In this document: one piece after another, positions 12,501 to 22,971 of the stretch
Numbering within the stretch: position 1 is the first letter of the stretch
Layout: every line of letters starts with the position of its first letter
Assembly: GCA_002118135.1 (NCBI GenBank)
Contig: BDIU01000343.1
Coordinates: forward strand, 1-64,000
Direction: 5' to 3'
DNA length: 64,000 bases
Origin: Trebouxia sp. TZW2008
Taxonomy: Eukaryota > Chlorophyta > Trebouxiophyceae > Trebouxiales > Trebouxiaceae
Program-made: the position numbers and the translations under genes
The notes under the pieces: model-generated
Seen by the model: only the letters and a program-made list of their open reading frames with translations
The model's database searches: none
What the model was told of the DNA's origin: nothing

Positions 12501-15500
12501 GCAGCTGTAGACAGTCTCTGCGGGTAAGCATCAGCCTCTGGTCTGACTTTCAATGATCAGATGGGGTTTGGTGGCTTCTTGATGCATCAGATGCTCCTGT
12601 ATGAGGCCTACAGGCGCACCCTTGTCTTTCTTGGGGTCACCCGCTCTGACTGGTTGTTACTCAGCTTTGCCTGATATGCCTGTTCGTAACAGCTTTGCTT
12701 TGCTTGTCTGTGCTGACTTCCAGACACTGTTGAGCTCGTGCGAGTGTCTTCTGAGGGCAGATGATAACATCACTTGAATGGTGATTTGAGTGCAGGACAT
12801 GGGTGTTCATGCAGTGCTGCAGTCCAGCGTGCCTGTTCAGTAAGGTGAGGTGCTCACCAGAACCTGTAGTGGTCAGCTTCGTTATGACATGGCTGCTCTT
12901 ATCACAGCACAATGTATGACTTTCGGGCAACAACACAGCTTGTGATTTGTGTGCAGGACATGGGTATGGATGCAGTGCTGCAGTCCAGTGTGCCTGTGGT
13001 GCAAAGCACCAGCTCACTAGAACCCGTAAGGGGCAGCTCTGCTCAAAAGCTGTGCACCATTACACAGTGTGAGATTTTCACGCAACAACACAGCTTGTGA
13101 CTTGAATGCAGGATATGGGCGTGGATGCAGTGCTGCAGTCCAGTGTGCCTGTTGAGCAAGGAGGGGTCCTTACCAGAACCCGCAGGGGTCAGCTCTGCTA
13201 TGACATGGCTGCCCTCACCACACACCTCAAGTCAAGGTGGGGCATTGCACTTGTGCAGTCATGGCAGCAGTGCAAGTACTTGTCCAACACCGTTGCAAGA
13301 TCCTAATTCAGGAGTCTTCTTAAAGAGCAGGTACATTTGTATCATGCATGTGCCAAACTTATAGCACCTTTGACATCACTTCAACAGTGCTCAACAGGAG
13401 CAACATGACATGTGATTAGTTTGCTTGCAAGGACCCTGCAGCTCTGCTTTTCACGCCCAAACCCTGTAAGATATTCTATGTTTTCATGGCAATTCTGACT
13501 ATGCGGAGAGGGCAAAATGCAATAGCCAATTGATCTAGTTCATTCGCTTTATCAAGCAGCTCATGCCTGCAGGGACGTGTGGCAAGCTCAGCAGACCATC
13601 TAAGATACTCCAGCAATGCTACCAAGGGGTCTCATGATCTTTAAGCAGCCTATAAGCCGTGCGCTTTGCACAATCAGGAGCAAACCCATCATCTCTGTTT
13701 CTCATGCCCACATTCTACCAAATGCATCAAGTGGCTTGTGACTGCAGGTTTATGGCAACCTCAGCAGACCATTTGAGGAGCTCCATTGACACTACACAGG
13801 GTTCCCAAAGGTGCAAAAGGCCTGCAAGGAAGCTGTACAAGGGTCAAATTCGGCACCTCTCCTTGTCATGCCCACCTTCCATTGAGTGGCTCATGACTGC
13901 AGGTACATGGCAACCTCAGCAGACCATCTGAGATATTCCAGCGACGCTGCAGAGGGCTCCCATGAGCTTCGAGAGGCGTGTAGGGAAGCTCTGCGCTTTG
14001 CCCAGCGCTACAATGCTTGGCTTGAAGAGGCTGCTGCCCTAGTTGCTCTGGTTCAAGCCTGGCAGCGGCTTGTTGCAGTTGCTATCACCAAAAGGTGAAA
14101 CTCCTGGCATGTTCACCCTTGGCGTCAAGCTACTGTATACTGCCCTGCCTGGTCTGCGTGATCAATGATCAATGCTTTTTGTCAAATGCTGCCATTTTCG
14201 CAAGGTCCTTGTGTCTCCTGAGCATTGCTAAGTCTGTCTTGGCTTTGTCACAGCTTGGAATCAGCTTAAAATTTGTTTTGAGGTTTAGAGCACAAACGCG
14301 CAATCCTGTTGCTTGCAGGTTTGATGTGCTGCAAGAGGTGGCAGCTGCAGCAGCTGACGCAGATGCTGGCCCTGATGCTGCGCTTCAAATGGTGCACCGC
14401 TTGCTGTCGGAAAGCCTGTATGTCCTACACGACCTCCTGGCTGAAGGCAACACCATGCTGATTCTACCGCTTGCTCAGGTGGCTCCTGTCTGCCTGTAGC
14501 CTGCAAGTGTATAGCAGCCAGTCAAGACTGAGGCCTAAACATACCCAGCCCCTGTGAATCATTTGTGAAGCAATGCCACCGTGTCTACTGTCCACATGAC
14601 TATCAGGCAGCTGTTGCAACCTGTGCATGATGCTTGCAGAGACTGCCATGCTGCATGCATGATGCCCTAGTGTTGGCTCTGCCAAGCTCTGCGTCAGAAG
14701 CTTGTACAGTAAATTCTTTTTGTGACGACTGCTCAAGAAACTTGTCTTTACATCAAGTTGTCCTTACTCAGAGGAACCACTGCAGTCAGAATGCAGTGAT
14801 TGGTCACCAATAGCACTGTCCTTACGTCAAGATTGTCCTTACATGAGTGTCCTTACAATAAGAGTTCACTGTACTGGTGTTCTTACTGACACATCACTTT
14901 CAAGCACGTGCACACCATTGCGCAAGTGTGCCTTGGGAGACCTTGTTGCCATGCCTCATGCATCATTTGATGTATCAGAACCAATGGTATGAATGGCATG
15001 CAGGTGGTGGAGGCATGCATGGCTCGCCTTCAGGAACAGGCCATGCATGCTGGCATGGAATCTACTACCAGCCTGCAGTTTGGCTTGCCAGGTAAAGACT
15101 GTGCATTCATGTTGGGACCTTTGTGAATGAGCCTCACTCATGTTGCCATTTGCTCAATTTCCTCCCGGTGCAATCACAGCTTCCCCTTTCAACCTTAGCA
15201 GTACCGTGGGTTTTGGTAAATCATGACATGATGCCTCAGAGCGCTGCAAACTTACAAGCTGTCTGCGTTTTGGTGAAGTTGACAGCATGCACCAGATACA
15301 CAGGTTGCTGAGGACATCCAAAGCAAGGCTATCAGGTTTTGTTCACATCTACCTCATCACGAGGCAAGAGACATGGAGATCCCTGGAGAAACAATGTCAT
15401 GCGCATGACGTCTGCACTCATTCATGTTCTCCTGATTTTCTCATGCCCAAGATCTTGTTCTTGGAGAAAGCAGCTTGTGCACATGCTGTGCAGGCGGCCA

Positions 15501-16773
15501 GGTTCCAGCAACCACAGTGGACCTGTTTGCTCGGCTGCTAGCGGTGCTGCAGCGAGGGCAGTCTCAGGATGCCCTGCGGCCCCACCTGTATGCTGCCCTG
15601 CTGAGCTTCATGCAGTACAGCCAGGGCCGCCGCCCCGCTCAAGCCTCTCCCCATATCCTTACTGCCCTTCTCAAAGCAGGTAATGCATCTTCTTCTAAGT
15701 CCTGATTGGCTTTCTCTGCCTCTTCTTTAGACTGCATATACACTGAACTGAGCTTCATGCAGTACAGCCAGGACTGCCGCCCCGCCCAGGCCTCCCCCCA
15801 CATCCATTCCGTCCTGCTCAAAGCAGGCAGTGCATCTTGTTCAATATCTTGGTGGGTTTCCTCTGCCTCTTCTTGAGACTGCGAGCACGCTGCCCAACTG
15901 AGCTCCATGCAGTATAGTCAGGGCCGCAGCCCTGCCCAGGCCTCCCCCCACATCCATATTGTCCTGCTCAAAGCAGGCGGTGCATCTTGTTCAATATCTT
16001 GCTATGTTTCCTCTGTCTCCTCTTTGGACTGCGTGTACGCTGCCCAACTGAGCTCCATGCAGTATAGGCAGGGCCGCGGCCCTGCCCAGGCCTCACCTCA
16101 TGTCCTCACCGCCCTCCTCAAAGCAGAAAATGCTTCTGCTGCAGCACTTTTTTTGTCCCTTTTTTGACCTGCAGAGTGGGAGCGTGCTAGGCGCCCCCCT
16201 CCCCGCTTCCCCTCCTTCATGCGCCCACTCCTTGCCCTCTGCAGATGCTGCTGCTACCTTAGTCTCTCAGCGTTTGCTAGCTTTCTTTCGGGGCACTTAT
16301 ATTTGGCGCTCTGAGCGACCCATCTGAATGACCGAAACAGCCCATCTAGGCGCTAATTACCACTTTGAGTTCTGGCGCTGGATGCATGCAAGATGAATGG
16401 CAGCAGCGAGCGTCTGATGGCAGACATGGGTGACTTGCTGTGCAGCACCCAACCCTCAGGCAGCTCAAGGAGTGAGCTAGCCCTTCCAAACCGTCATCGT
16501 CTTCCTCAATTCTTTCTGTTGAATGTAGGCAAGGCAAATGGCAGCAGTGAGCGGGTGGTAGCAGACATGGATGATCAAAGACAGCAAGTGGATGAGGGCA
16601 TTGCTGGTTTGCTGTGTCACAGCTTGCCCCTGCTCACCACCGTCATCAGGGATGCTGCTGCACACACCACCAGCCCAGTAAGTTCCCGCTGCGGACGCTG
16701 CTGCTGCCATGAGTTGCTGTTGTGTACTTGCGCATGAGCTATGCATTGCTGGCCTGCTGTGCCACAGCTTGCC

Positions 16774-16809
<36 letters not shown>

Positions 16810-19800
16810 ATGAATCTGCTGCTGCCATATTTGATCTACACCATCGCTGCTGCTGCTGCTGCTGCGCTTGCTGACTTTGTTGCTGACTGTTCCTATCTCC
16901 CTGCAAAGGACTCAATCTGCTAACATGACTTGCTGATTGCAGGCAGTCAAGTCTCAGGCGTTGACTCTGCTGGCTAGTTGGGCAGTGGCAGACCCCAGCC
17001 TGGCAGTGGCAAACCGGCTGCACCAGCAGGACCTGTCCAACCGCATCCTGGAGGACTTGATCAACAGAGCGCATCTGTACTTGCCAGGCCCTCATGCTGG
17101 CATGGCTGTCCATGTGAGTTGCTGACACAGACAGCATGCCAACTTAGGCTAGACAGCTTGCATCTCTGCAAGACAGTCTATGTACACAGCAGAAACAGTG
17201 ATCTGACTTGGCTCACACAGTGTCGGCCTCCACAAGACAATCTTTGTGACTTGTTGATACAACCAGCATGTCAACATGCATCAGACAGGGATTCTCTCTG
17301 CCAACATGTTAACAAGAATTGCCAACATGAACAGCGGGTTAGAGTGCAGATGAGCTGTGTTCGTAGATTGTTACCATATAGCCAAAGTGCCTTGCGCCCA
17401 GCAACACAATCATCCTGCAATGACAGTACACAAACTATTTGTGTTCCAGAAGAAGTGTGCTCTGCTGCTGTCAAGGCTGCTGCTGCTGCTCATATGCTAG
17501 GACTGTCTGTGCAGGTGATTGAGGCCCAGCTGACGTTGTTGCTGAGACTGTCCAGCGCGCGCCGCTTCTCTAGGGCTGAAGTCACAGATGATGTCAATGT
17601 CATTGGCAAGCTCGTCCACTGCAAGGTATGCTGCTTGCCTCTGAGTCTGATGTAAGGTATGCTGCCAGCATTTGAGGCGTTTCCCAAGAAGCAGAAATGG
17701 TAAACTCGGCCACTGTAAGGCACAATGCCTGTCTTTGAGGCTTTCACAGTTGGCAGATCTGGTGCTAGTGAAAGCGGATGGTATGCTGTCAGCCTTTGAG
17801 GTGACATTCAAGCCTGAAAAGGTCCACCAGCCCAAGTCTGAATTGTGTCATCATTATGCAACGGCAATGATGCTTTTCTTCTGATTTGTTCAGTCTTTTT
17901 GCAACGCTTCGAGTTCTTGCTCTATAATAACACAATGTATCTGCGCAGGCCATAGACTTGGAACCTGAGGAGCCTGTCCTGCGCTCTGGCCACAAGCACG
18001 ATCGCCGTCACCACATCATGCGAGTCCTGTTGCTCATACTGCAAGTCGTCAACAGTGAGCTTGCAGCCAAGCAGCACAGCTCCGAAACCAGTCGGCAAGC
18101 CGTGACTTTTGTGGCTCAGCACAGCAGGACGATGCAGAGAGTTCTCAGGGAGGCCTCTGTGAGGAATCTAAACGGGTGGGCACCTGGCGAGAAGGAGGCT
18201 GAGCTGGCGACCCTGGTGCTGGCATTAGTCACGCGACTCAGCTTCAGTCAGCTGTCACAGCAGCCAGGTGCACCTGCAGGTCTGTTGAATTTCTATAACA
18301 AGACTGCAAAGCTGCAGTTGTGAAGCCGTGTATTTTGACATTATCAGCACTCAAGGCACAACATGACAGTGTGCACTGCGTCATCATGACTCCTGTACTG
18401 TAGGCTTAGAGGGAAATTCAGGCACAGTTTCAGATCATGACAAGGTCAATTGCAGACAGCTTGAGATCCCCTTGTGGCGTGCACTTGTTTGCAATGTCAA
18501 TCACAAGACCTCAATGCAATATTGCAAGTTGGCGCTGCATAGCATCATAGCAGTAGGCTCTTTCCTCCAAAGCAGTGCAGGACTGACATGAGCTTGCTGT
18601 TGCGTAGATGCCCTGCGAGAAGGGGCGCATCGGCTGCTACAGCCCTTCAGCTGTCCTACTGAAGACAGCATCAGTCCCCTGCTTAGGAACCCCAACCACC
18701 AGGAGGGAGACGCTCCCACTGCTGTGTCAGACCCCTCACAGACCCTTCCTCTCAAGGTAGGGCACCCTGGCTGGTCCTTTAGTAACAGCAGTGCGAGGCA
18801 CTGCTTCAGACTGACACTGGCCACTGCATGAGGCTGATACTCATGCACAACAGTGACTGATTGATGCCCCAACTCAAGCTGTACCAGCGGCCTCACAGAT
18901 TCTCTCTCTCAAGATAAATTGATCTGATTGAGCTCCAAGGGGGGACTGCATGCAGCCTTTGGAGTCCAGATGCAGGAGTTTCTGGGATTGGCGTCTTTGT
19001 GGCTTACACCGTATGTTGCAGAAACAAGCAGTTTGCAGTTCGCAGGATGGAGATGCGCATTTGCACAGTGCATGTTGCGGGAGGCTCATGCCAGCCCAGA
19101 CTTCAGATACCAAATCTGCTTCCGCAAGCAGCATGCCCTCTCGATCTTGCTTGCGGCAGCTAACATGCTGAACCAGGCAGCCCGAGACAGCTTTTGGCTG
19201 AGGTTGTAGAAAAATTTGTATGACTTGCAGGTGGCAAGGATGTGTCTTGGCGCCGTATCTAGTGGGGGAAGTCGATTCCAGCCCAACTTTGAAGTATGAG
19301 ATTCGACACAGCAGCAGCTGCAGCTAATTGGCCTGCTGGAACAGGCACCCCTTAACAGCCTTTGCTTGAGATCCTGGCTGAATCTTGGTTGACTTGCAGG
19401 TGGCAAGGTGAAGGGGAATGCCAGCCCAGACTTCCGGTATCAAGTCTGGCCCAGCAGCAGCATGCCCTAACAGCCCTGCCTCCTGCCTTTCAGCACTCAA
19501 TGCTGACCCTCTAATGGCTCTGACTGTGATTTGTAATGCCACTGACTGTCCTTACAGGTGGTAAGTGGTTAAGGTGTGTCTTGACACGGTATCTAGTGTG
19601 GGAAGTGAACGCCAGCCCAGACTTTGGCTACACATCCTGTCTCAGTAGCAGCATGCCCTATTTGCCCTGTCTGCTACAGCTACCTGGCATGCTCTCATAC
19701 CCTTCAAAACAGCTGTTGACGCAAACCTGAGCCGATCAAATTGCAGGTGGCAAGGTTAAGATGTGCCTTGGCATGGTGTCTGATGTGGGAAGTAAATGCC

Positions 19801-21701
19801 AGCGCAGACTTTGGTATCAGAACCGCCCCAGCAGCAGCATGCCCTGACAGCCCTGCCTCCTGCCTTTCAGCACTCGTTGCTGACACTCTAATGGCTTTGA
19901 CTGTGATTTCTGATGCTACTGACTGTCTTTGCAGGTGGCAAGGCTAAGATGTGCCTTGGCACGATACCTAGTATGGGAAGTGAATGCCAGCCCAGACTTC
20001 CGCTATCAGATCCGCCCTAGCAGCAGCATGCCCTACCAGCCTTGCCTGTTACAGCTAGCTGGCATGCTGAAGCAGGCAGCCCAAGACAGACAGGTTTGTG
20101 GCGCTCACAGGCAGAGCCTGCTGGACGCCATTCAGACTGGTTCTGTCTTAGGCTCAGCTCATCAGCAACAACTGGCTTTGCAGGTAGACAACATGCCGCG
20201 CATGTCTTGTCATGTCACCCATCATCAACAGCTACATGCTTGCTAGTGCGGTGGTTTGACGCAGCTAGATGTATGCAGAACAAATGCATTGCCTTCAGGC
20301 AGATTTGTTGAGACCTCTTGTGTATCTCCTAGCCAACCTGCTGAAGAGCAAAAGTAAGCTCGTGACCGACAGCAGCAGCGCAACAGACAGCACAGACAGC
20401 TTCAGCACAATCTCAGCTGCAGACATCGTCAGATCCACTCAACTCACCAGCTGAGGCGTACATTCGTTTGCGATTTACGTCACAGGGCACAAATAAGTGC
20501 AAAAGTTTGCACAGGTTTTGCAATGCACTGATGGCATGCAGGTGTATAGTGCGCCAGTCAGCAGCAAGCCACAGAGCCTGACATCCTTGCTCACAGCTGC
20601 AGCCCAAGTAGAGAGACAGGTATGTGAAGCTCCCTGCTGCCCTGGTTCTGTCCTTTATGTTGACCATGTTGGCACGCTTGCTCAGTCGTGCGCTGTTCAC
20701 CGTTACATTGCCCTTGCATCCTGCACAGTCATTGAATGGGATGCTTGCCATTGTGTCAAATGTACGCTCATGCACCGTTGCCTCTGTGTTGCCATGTATC
20801 TTTCTTGTGTGGTTAGGATTGCGAGCATGTTTGCTAGTGTGGAAGCTGACCGGTCATGCACCGTTGCTATCTAGCACCCCCATGTACAACAGCTGCATCT
20901 TGCTATCTTGCAAAATGTCCTCCCCAAGTGTGTCTAGCACAGTGTACTAGCAGCAACGCCTAATGTGCACTCTGCGCGCTGACATGTTTCCATTGATTGT
21001 GTGCAGCTACAGCAAGCATGCCTACTAGCAGAGCTTCTACTGGCTGTGCTTTTGCAGCATCTGGCAGAGAGTGAAAATGCTTTGTTGGCACACAGCAGCA
21101 GTAGCACCTAATTTGCACTTGGCATGCTTACATGTATATAATGTTGTGTGCAGTTACAGCAAGCATGCCTACTAGCAGAGCTTCTACTGGCTGTGCTTTT
21201 GCGGCATCTGGCAGAGAGTAAAACTGCTTCGTTGGCACACAGCAGCAGTAGCACCTGATTTGCACTTGGCACGCTTACATGTATATAATGTTGTGTGCAG
21301 TTACAGCAAGCGTGTCTGCTGGCAGAGCTTCTGCTGGCTGTGCTTTTGCAGCATCTAGCAGAGAGTGACAGTGACTTGTCAGCCCTGAGCAGGCTTGGGG
21401 ACAACAGGGTAAGACCATGCACTCAGCACCCTGCAAAGTTTGTCATCACCTGAATACAGGCTACTGCCGTCACAAGATGCCTTGCAGTCCAGAAAGTTGC
21501 TTTGCACGTTTGAATGAGGAACGCATTGCAAGGCTTTTAGCCAATGTGTGCATGTACGTTGAACTTTTATGTGATGAGTTGCGGGTGTCACTGAGCAGCG
21601 TTGCACCTGATGACGCAGGCATTCCTGTCTTTGCAAAGAGTGTTAGACCCTACACTAGACTATTTCATGAGGTGGCAGCAACAGAAACCTGCTGGAAATG
21701 A
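525..21701 (+). CDS. NUP205: Nuclear pore inner-ring protein NUP205 (NUP192 family), ~40 exons
   Basis: Scaffold nucleoporin of the inner ring of the nuclear pore. The ATG at 525 opens a 46-codon exon. Well supported exons include 525-662, 734-826, 900-974, 1323-1541, 1778-1882, 2669-2818, 3317-3455, 3973-4139, 5726-5846, 6163-6330, 8333-8491, 9140-9326, 9740-9924, 10896-11151, 11547-11697, 13903-14093, 14320-14479, 16943-17112, 17515-17625, 17950-18268 and 19935-20092. Family-specific blocks are LLSDTFNLSEYRCVRLL near the N terminus, PPGLSIMMDLL in the middle and GLQGPAPSLTHLLMGFD in the exon at 10,480-10,750, all easily aligned by eye with plant and animal NUP205. Helical, Leu/Ala-rich throughout. 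Two introns appear to start with GC (5,019 and 5,551). Many introns contain decayed copies of neighbouring exons, so automatic gene models here are likely to be wrong. The last exon is uncertain: joining 21,409 to 21,460 in phase ends at about 21,513, while an open frame runs to 21,701. Confidence 0.88.
5574..5672. repeat. Pentanucleotide microsatellite (GCTGT)n then (GCTGG)n
   Basis: About 20 pentamer units lie in the NUP205 intron that starts at 5,551: first a run of GCTGT, then a run of GCTGG. The sharp switch between the two unit types suggests expansion of one unit after a point change. It keeps an open frame on both strands, which creates false ORFs. Confidence 0.95.
6300..6480 (+). repeat. 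Exon echoes downstream of NUP205 exon 6163-6330
   Basis: The last part of the exon (coding SYQLAEIE, then a donor) is repeated in degraded form at about 6,380-6,405 and 6,447-6,478 (SWLQLRQNA- and SHQLAAIA-like readings). The copies carry the exon end and lie in the following intron. Confidence 0.75.
7080..7790 (+). repeat. Downstream echo array of NUP205 exon ending at 7,091
   Basis: The exon at about 6,927-7,091 ends in HFSQFILANVLVPIGRRHYK. Five or six copies of its last 60-90 nt plus the first intron bases (ACAAGTAAGCA) follow at about 7,300, 7,375, 7,480-7,550, 7,660-7,735. Each has accumulated substitutions and stops. Short units with TGTGCTTACCAGCAT/TGTGCTTGTCAGCAT separate them. Confidence 0.85.
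7920..8500 (+). repeat. Duplicated NUP205 exon: decayed copy 8,097-8,260, functional copy 8,333-8,491
   Basis: Two near-identical exons both start after TCTGCAG and encode QQWQLFAACLE. Only the second continues into PPGLSIMMDLL, the conserved NUP205 block, and reaches a splice donor. The first diverges and runs into a stop at 8,259. A shorter pair of echoes (AGACCCTTTTC/AGACCCTTTCC after TTTGCAG) sits at 7,925 and 8,041. Confidence 0.85.
8828..9326 (+). repeat. Upstream echo array of NUP205 exon 9,140-9,326
   Basis: The exon starting GGCAAGGCAGTG…GATGAAGGGCTGG is preceded by two imperfect copies at about 8,828-8,925 and 8,967-9,060, each behind its own CAG acceptor. They repeat only the first 90-100 nt of the exon, and one ends in a stop within 30 codons. 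Confidence 0.85.
9740..10425 (+). repeat. Downstream echo array of NUP205 exon 9,740-9,924
   Basis: The end of the exon (EAIRLTQFLAARQPTLTDMLL) is repeated three times, at about 9,998-10,082, 10,155-10,240 and 10,318-10,420, each with decayed reading frame and the donor-like GAGGTAAGC/GAGGTAGGC retained in the first two. Confidence 0.85.
11400..11700 (+). repeat. Upstream echo of NUP205 exon 11,547-11,697
   Basis: The start of the exon (AARLCQRARLLQLA, preceded by GGCAGGTATCC) has one decayed copy at about 11,403-11,462 with a TGA in the middle. Confidence 0.75.
12150..12535 (+). repeat. Triple tandem repeat of an exon-like unit in NUP205
   Basis: A unit coding FVLQLFASATVRQPEYVNEL and ending in CAGTCTCTGCGGGTGAGC (donor) occurs at about 12,155-12,247, 12,295-12,390 and 12,430-12,527. 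The first is the best preserved. I could not decide whether one of them is a real exon; the position in the gene fits. Confidence 0.7.
12790..13245 (+). repeat. Upstream echo array of NUP205 exon 13,112-13,230
   Basis: Three copies of a unit starting GTGCAGGACATGGG. The third reads MGVDAVLQSSVPVEQGGVL and continues through RGQLCYDM, matching the plant NUP205 pattern with GGV and RGD/RGQ; the first two have in-frame stops soon after the SVPV block. Fully conserved acceptors precede all three. Confidence 0.85.
13560..13995 (+). repeat. Upstream echo array of NUP205 exon 13,903-14,093
   Basis: The exon start (MATSADHLRYSSDAAEGS) is preceded by two decayed copies at about 13,565-13,680 and 13,745-13,860. 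Only the last reaches RYNAWLEEAAAL and a donor. Confidence 0.85.
15600..16130 (+). repeat. Downstream echo array of NUP205 exon ~15,492-15,679
   Basis: The exon end (LLSFMQYSQGRRPAQASPHI, then CTCAAAGCAGGTAATG) is copied three times at about 15,745-15,830, 15,895-15,985 and 16,045-16,130 with the following intron stretch CATCTTGTTCAATATCTTG. The copies keep the donor-like context, with point changes and altered frames. Confidence 0.9.
16385..16680 (+). repeat. Echo pair of a NUP205 exon
   Basis: ATGGCAGCAGCGAGCGTCTG…GCAGACATGG at about 16,393-16,430 is repeated at 16,538-16,575, where the frame continues through SLPLLTTVIRDAAAHTTSP to a GTAAGT donor. The second is taken as the real exon. Confidence 0.75.
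16779..16809. repeat. CTG trinucleotide repeat in NUP205 intron
   Basis: Ten perfect CTG units, with a shorter GCTGCTGCTGCTGCTG run at about 16,850-16,864. Intronic between the exons ending about 16,679 and starting 16,943. Confidence 0.95.
19030..20095 (+). repeat. Six-copy exon array in NUP205, functional copy last (19,935-20,092)
   Basis: Units start with GCAGGTGGCAAGG and contain GCCAGCCCAGACTTCCG and AGCAGCATGCCCT. Copies lie at about 19,030, 19,229, 19,399, 19,557, 19,745 and 19,934. Only the last keeps a full frame (LVWEVNASPDFRYQI to MLKQAAQDRQ) and a GTTTGTG donor; the first is the next best. Intron sequence (CTGACAGCCCTGCCTCC, CTAATGGCT…TGACTGTGATTT) is duplicated with the exon. 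Confidence 0.9.
20995..21410 (+). repeat. Three-copy upstream echo array of NUP205 exon 21,302-21,409
   Basis: Units of about 148 bp start with GTGTGCAG and encode QQACLLAELLLAVLLQHLAE; copies at 21,004, 21,152 and 21,300. The last continues to SALSRLGDNR and GTAAGA; the first two enter intron sequence repeated between units. Confidence 0.9.
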
Positions 21702-22138
21702 AGCGACAGAACAAATGGCCAGAGAAGTGAAGGGCTACCTATCAAAGGCTATTCGATCCTGAGTGCTACTTTATGTGGACAGAAATTATTGATAATCAAC
21801 AGTCTGAGAGTCAAAGGTTACTTGGCCATAGCGAGTCTGCAACACCATTCCCACCTAAGCCATGATCAACAGATTCCCAAGTCCTCTTCAGCAACACGGT
21901 GCAGTGATGAACTCAGTAGCTTGCCCACAGACTAAATTACTGCTTGTTGTGCAAGCATCTCCCTTTAGTCGACAAGCATCTGCTAGGCTTCTGATGCACC
22001 TCAAATCTTTCACATGTGTTGATCATCAAGGGGCGCTCAACAAGATATCAAAAAGTCTAATGCAAATTCACAGTCAGGTCAGGTTTGAAGTCTGTGCATT
22101 CATCCCACAGCACATTGAACCCAGACACATTCTGAACG
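21702..22138. other. Intergenic, NUP205 to BLOC1S2-like gene (convergent)
   Basis: Stretch of 437 bp between two convergent genes. It should hold both 3' UTRs. I see no further gene, RNA or repeat. Confidence 0.5.
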
Positions 22139-22908
22139 CTATGATATTTGTAAGCGCTGCATGAGCTGCTTGCTATCTGATTCCAGCCCAGCAATTGCAT
22201 CCTCAATGACATCCACATTCTTCTCCAACTTGGCTATTGCTTCCAGCACAGGCTGCGCCGCTTCTTGACAAACAAGGAGGTCCTGCATGTCACACATGCT
22301 CCTTACAAGCAGTGAGGCGTTCCTGCTCACACAAGCGTCTCAAGCGGCTGCATGATCTTACTCAAGCAACGATAGCCAAGGCACCTGTGATGAGGCATCT
22401 TCAAACATGAACAGCCATTCCTCAGCAAAAAAGCATGAGCACATGGATTTGTCTACAGCTATGCGCGCAGAGCGCAGCGGCAGGGCAAAGTTTTCCTTGA
22501 AGACAGCATTGTTCTGTCGACTAGATGTTCAGCTAGACCAGCTGCCCAGATACGCTGCAAGCGTTCTACACTGGCACATAGTTGTGATGTGTACGTGGAC
22601 ACCCTATATATGGGCTCTTGTATATAAATTGTTGCATGTCTGACAACAGACCAGTAAAACGCATTTTCAGGGTCATGTCATGATTATGTGAACAGGGCTG
22701 TCTGTGTCTATATAAGAAGCATCTATATAAGCTGAAAGCAGCTGACCTGCATCTGTGGTTGCAGGCTCTGAACAAATGTCAGCATCTCAGCATATTGCTT
22801 CTGCACTAAGCCGTTCATGTTTGCCACTAATCTGTAGTCAGCGGTGCTGTTTGCAGTCTCAGCTGCTACAACAGCTGCAAGCTCAGTCATCAGCACCTGT
22901 GCCTGCAT
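22139..22908 (-). CDS. BLOC1S2: BLOC-1 subunit 2 homologue (BLOS2)
   Basis: Small coiled-coil subunit of the BLOC-1/BORC-type endolysosomal trafficking complexes. Two exons, 22,747-22,902 (plus an in-frame ATG at 22,906-22,908 next to the splice-like ATGCAG) and 22,139-22,282, joined in phase 0, give about 101 residues, slightly shorter than the usual 120-140. The pattern ADYRLVANMNGLVQKQYAEM followed by LEKNVDVIEDAIAGLE matches animal and plant BLOC1S2 (D-[YL]-x-L-L-x-x-M-N near the middle, a V-I-E-x-x-[IV]-x-x-L-E heptad near the end). The sequence GCCATGCAG before the first exon could be either a start codon or a splice acceptor, so the gene may instead be the 3' end of the Ser/Ala-rich gene just upstream. 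Confidence 0.65.
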
Positions 22909-22971
22909 GGCACATGGTAAGGTAGTACCTCGCAGGGTTGCGCAGCGCATGTGCAGTTGCAGAATGTGATG

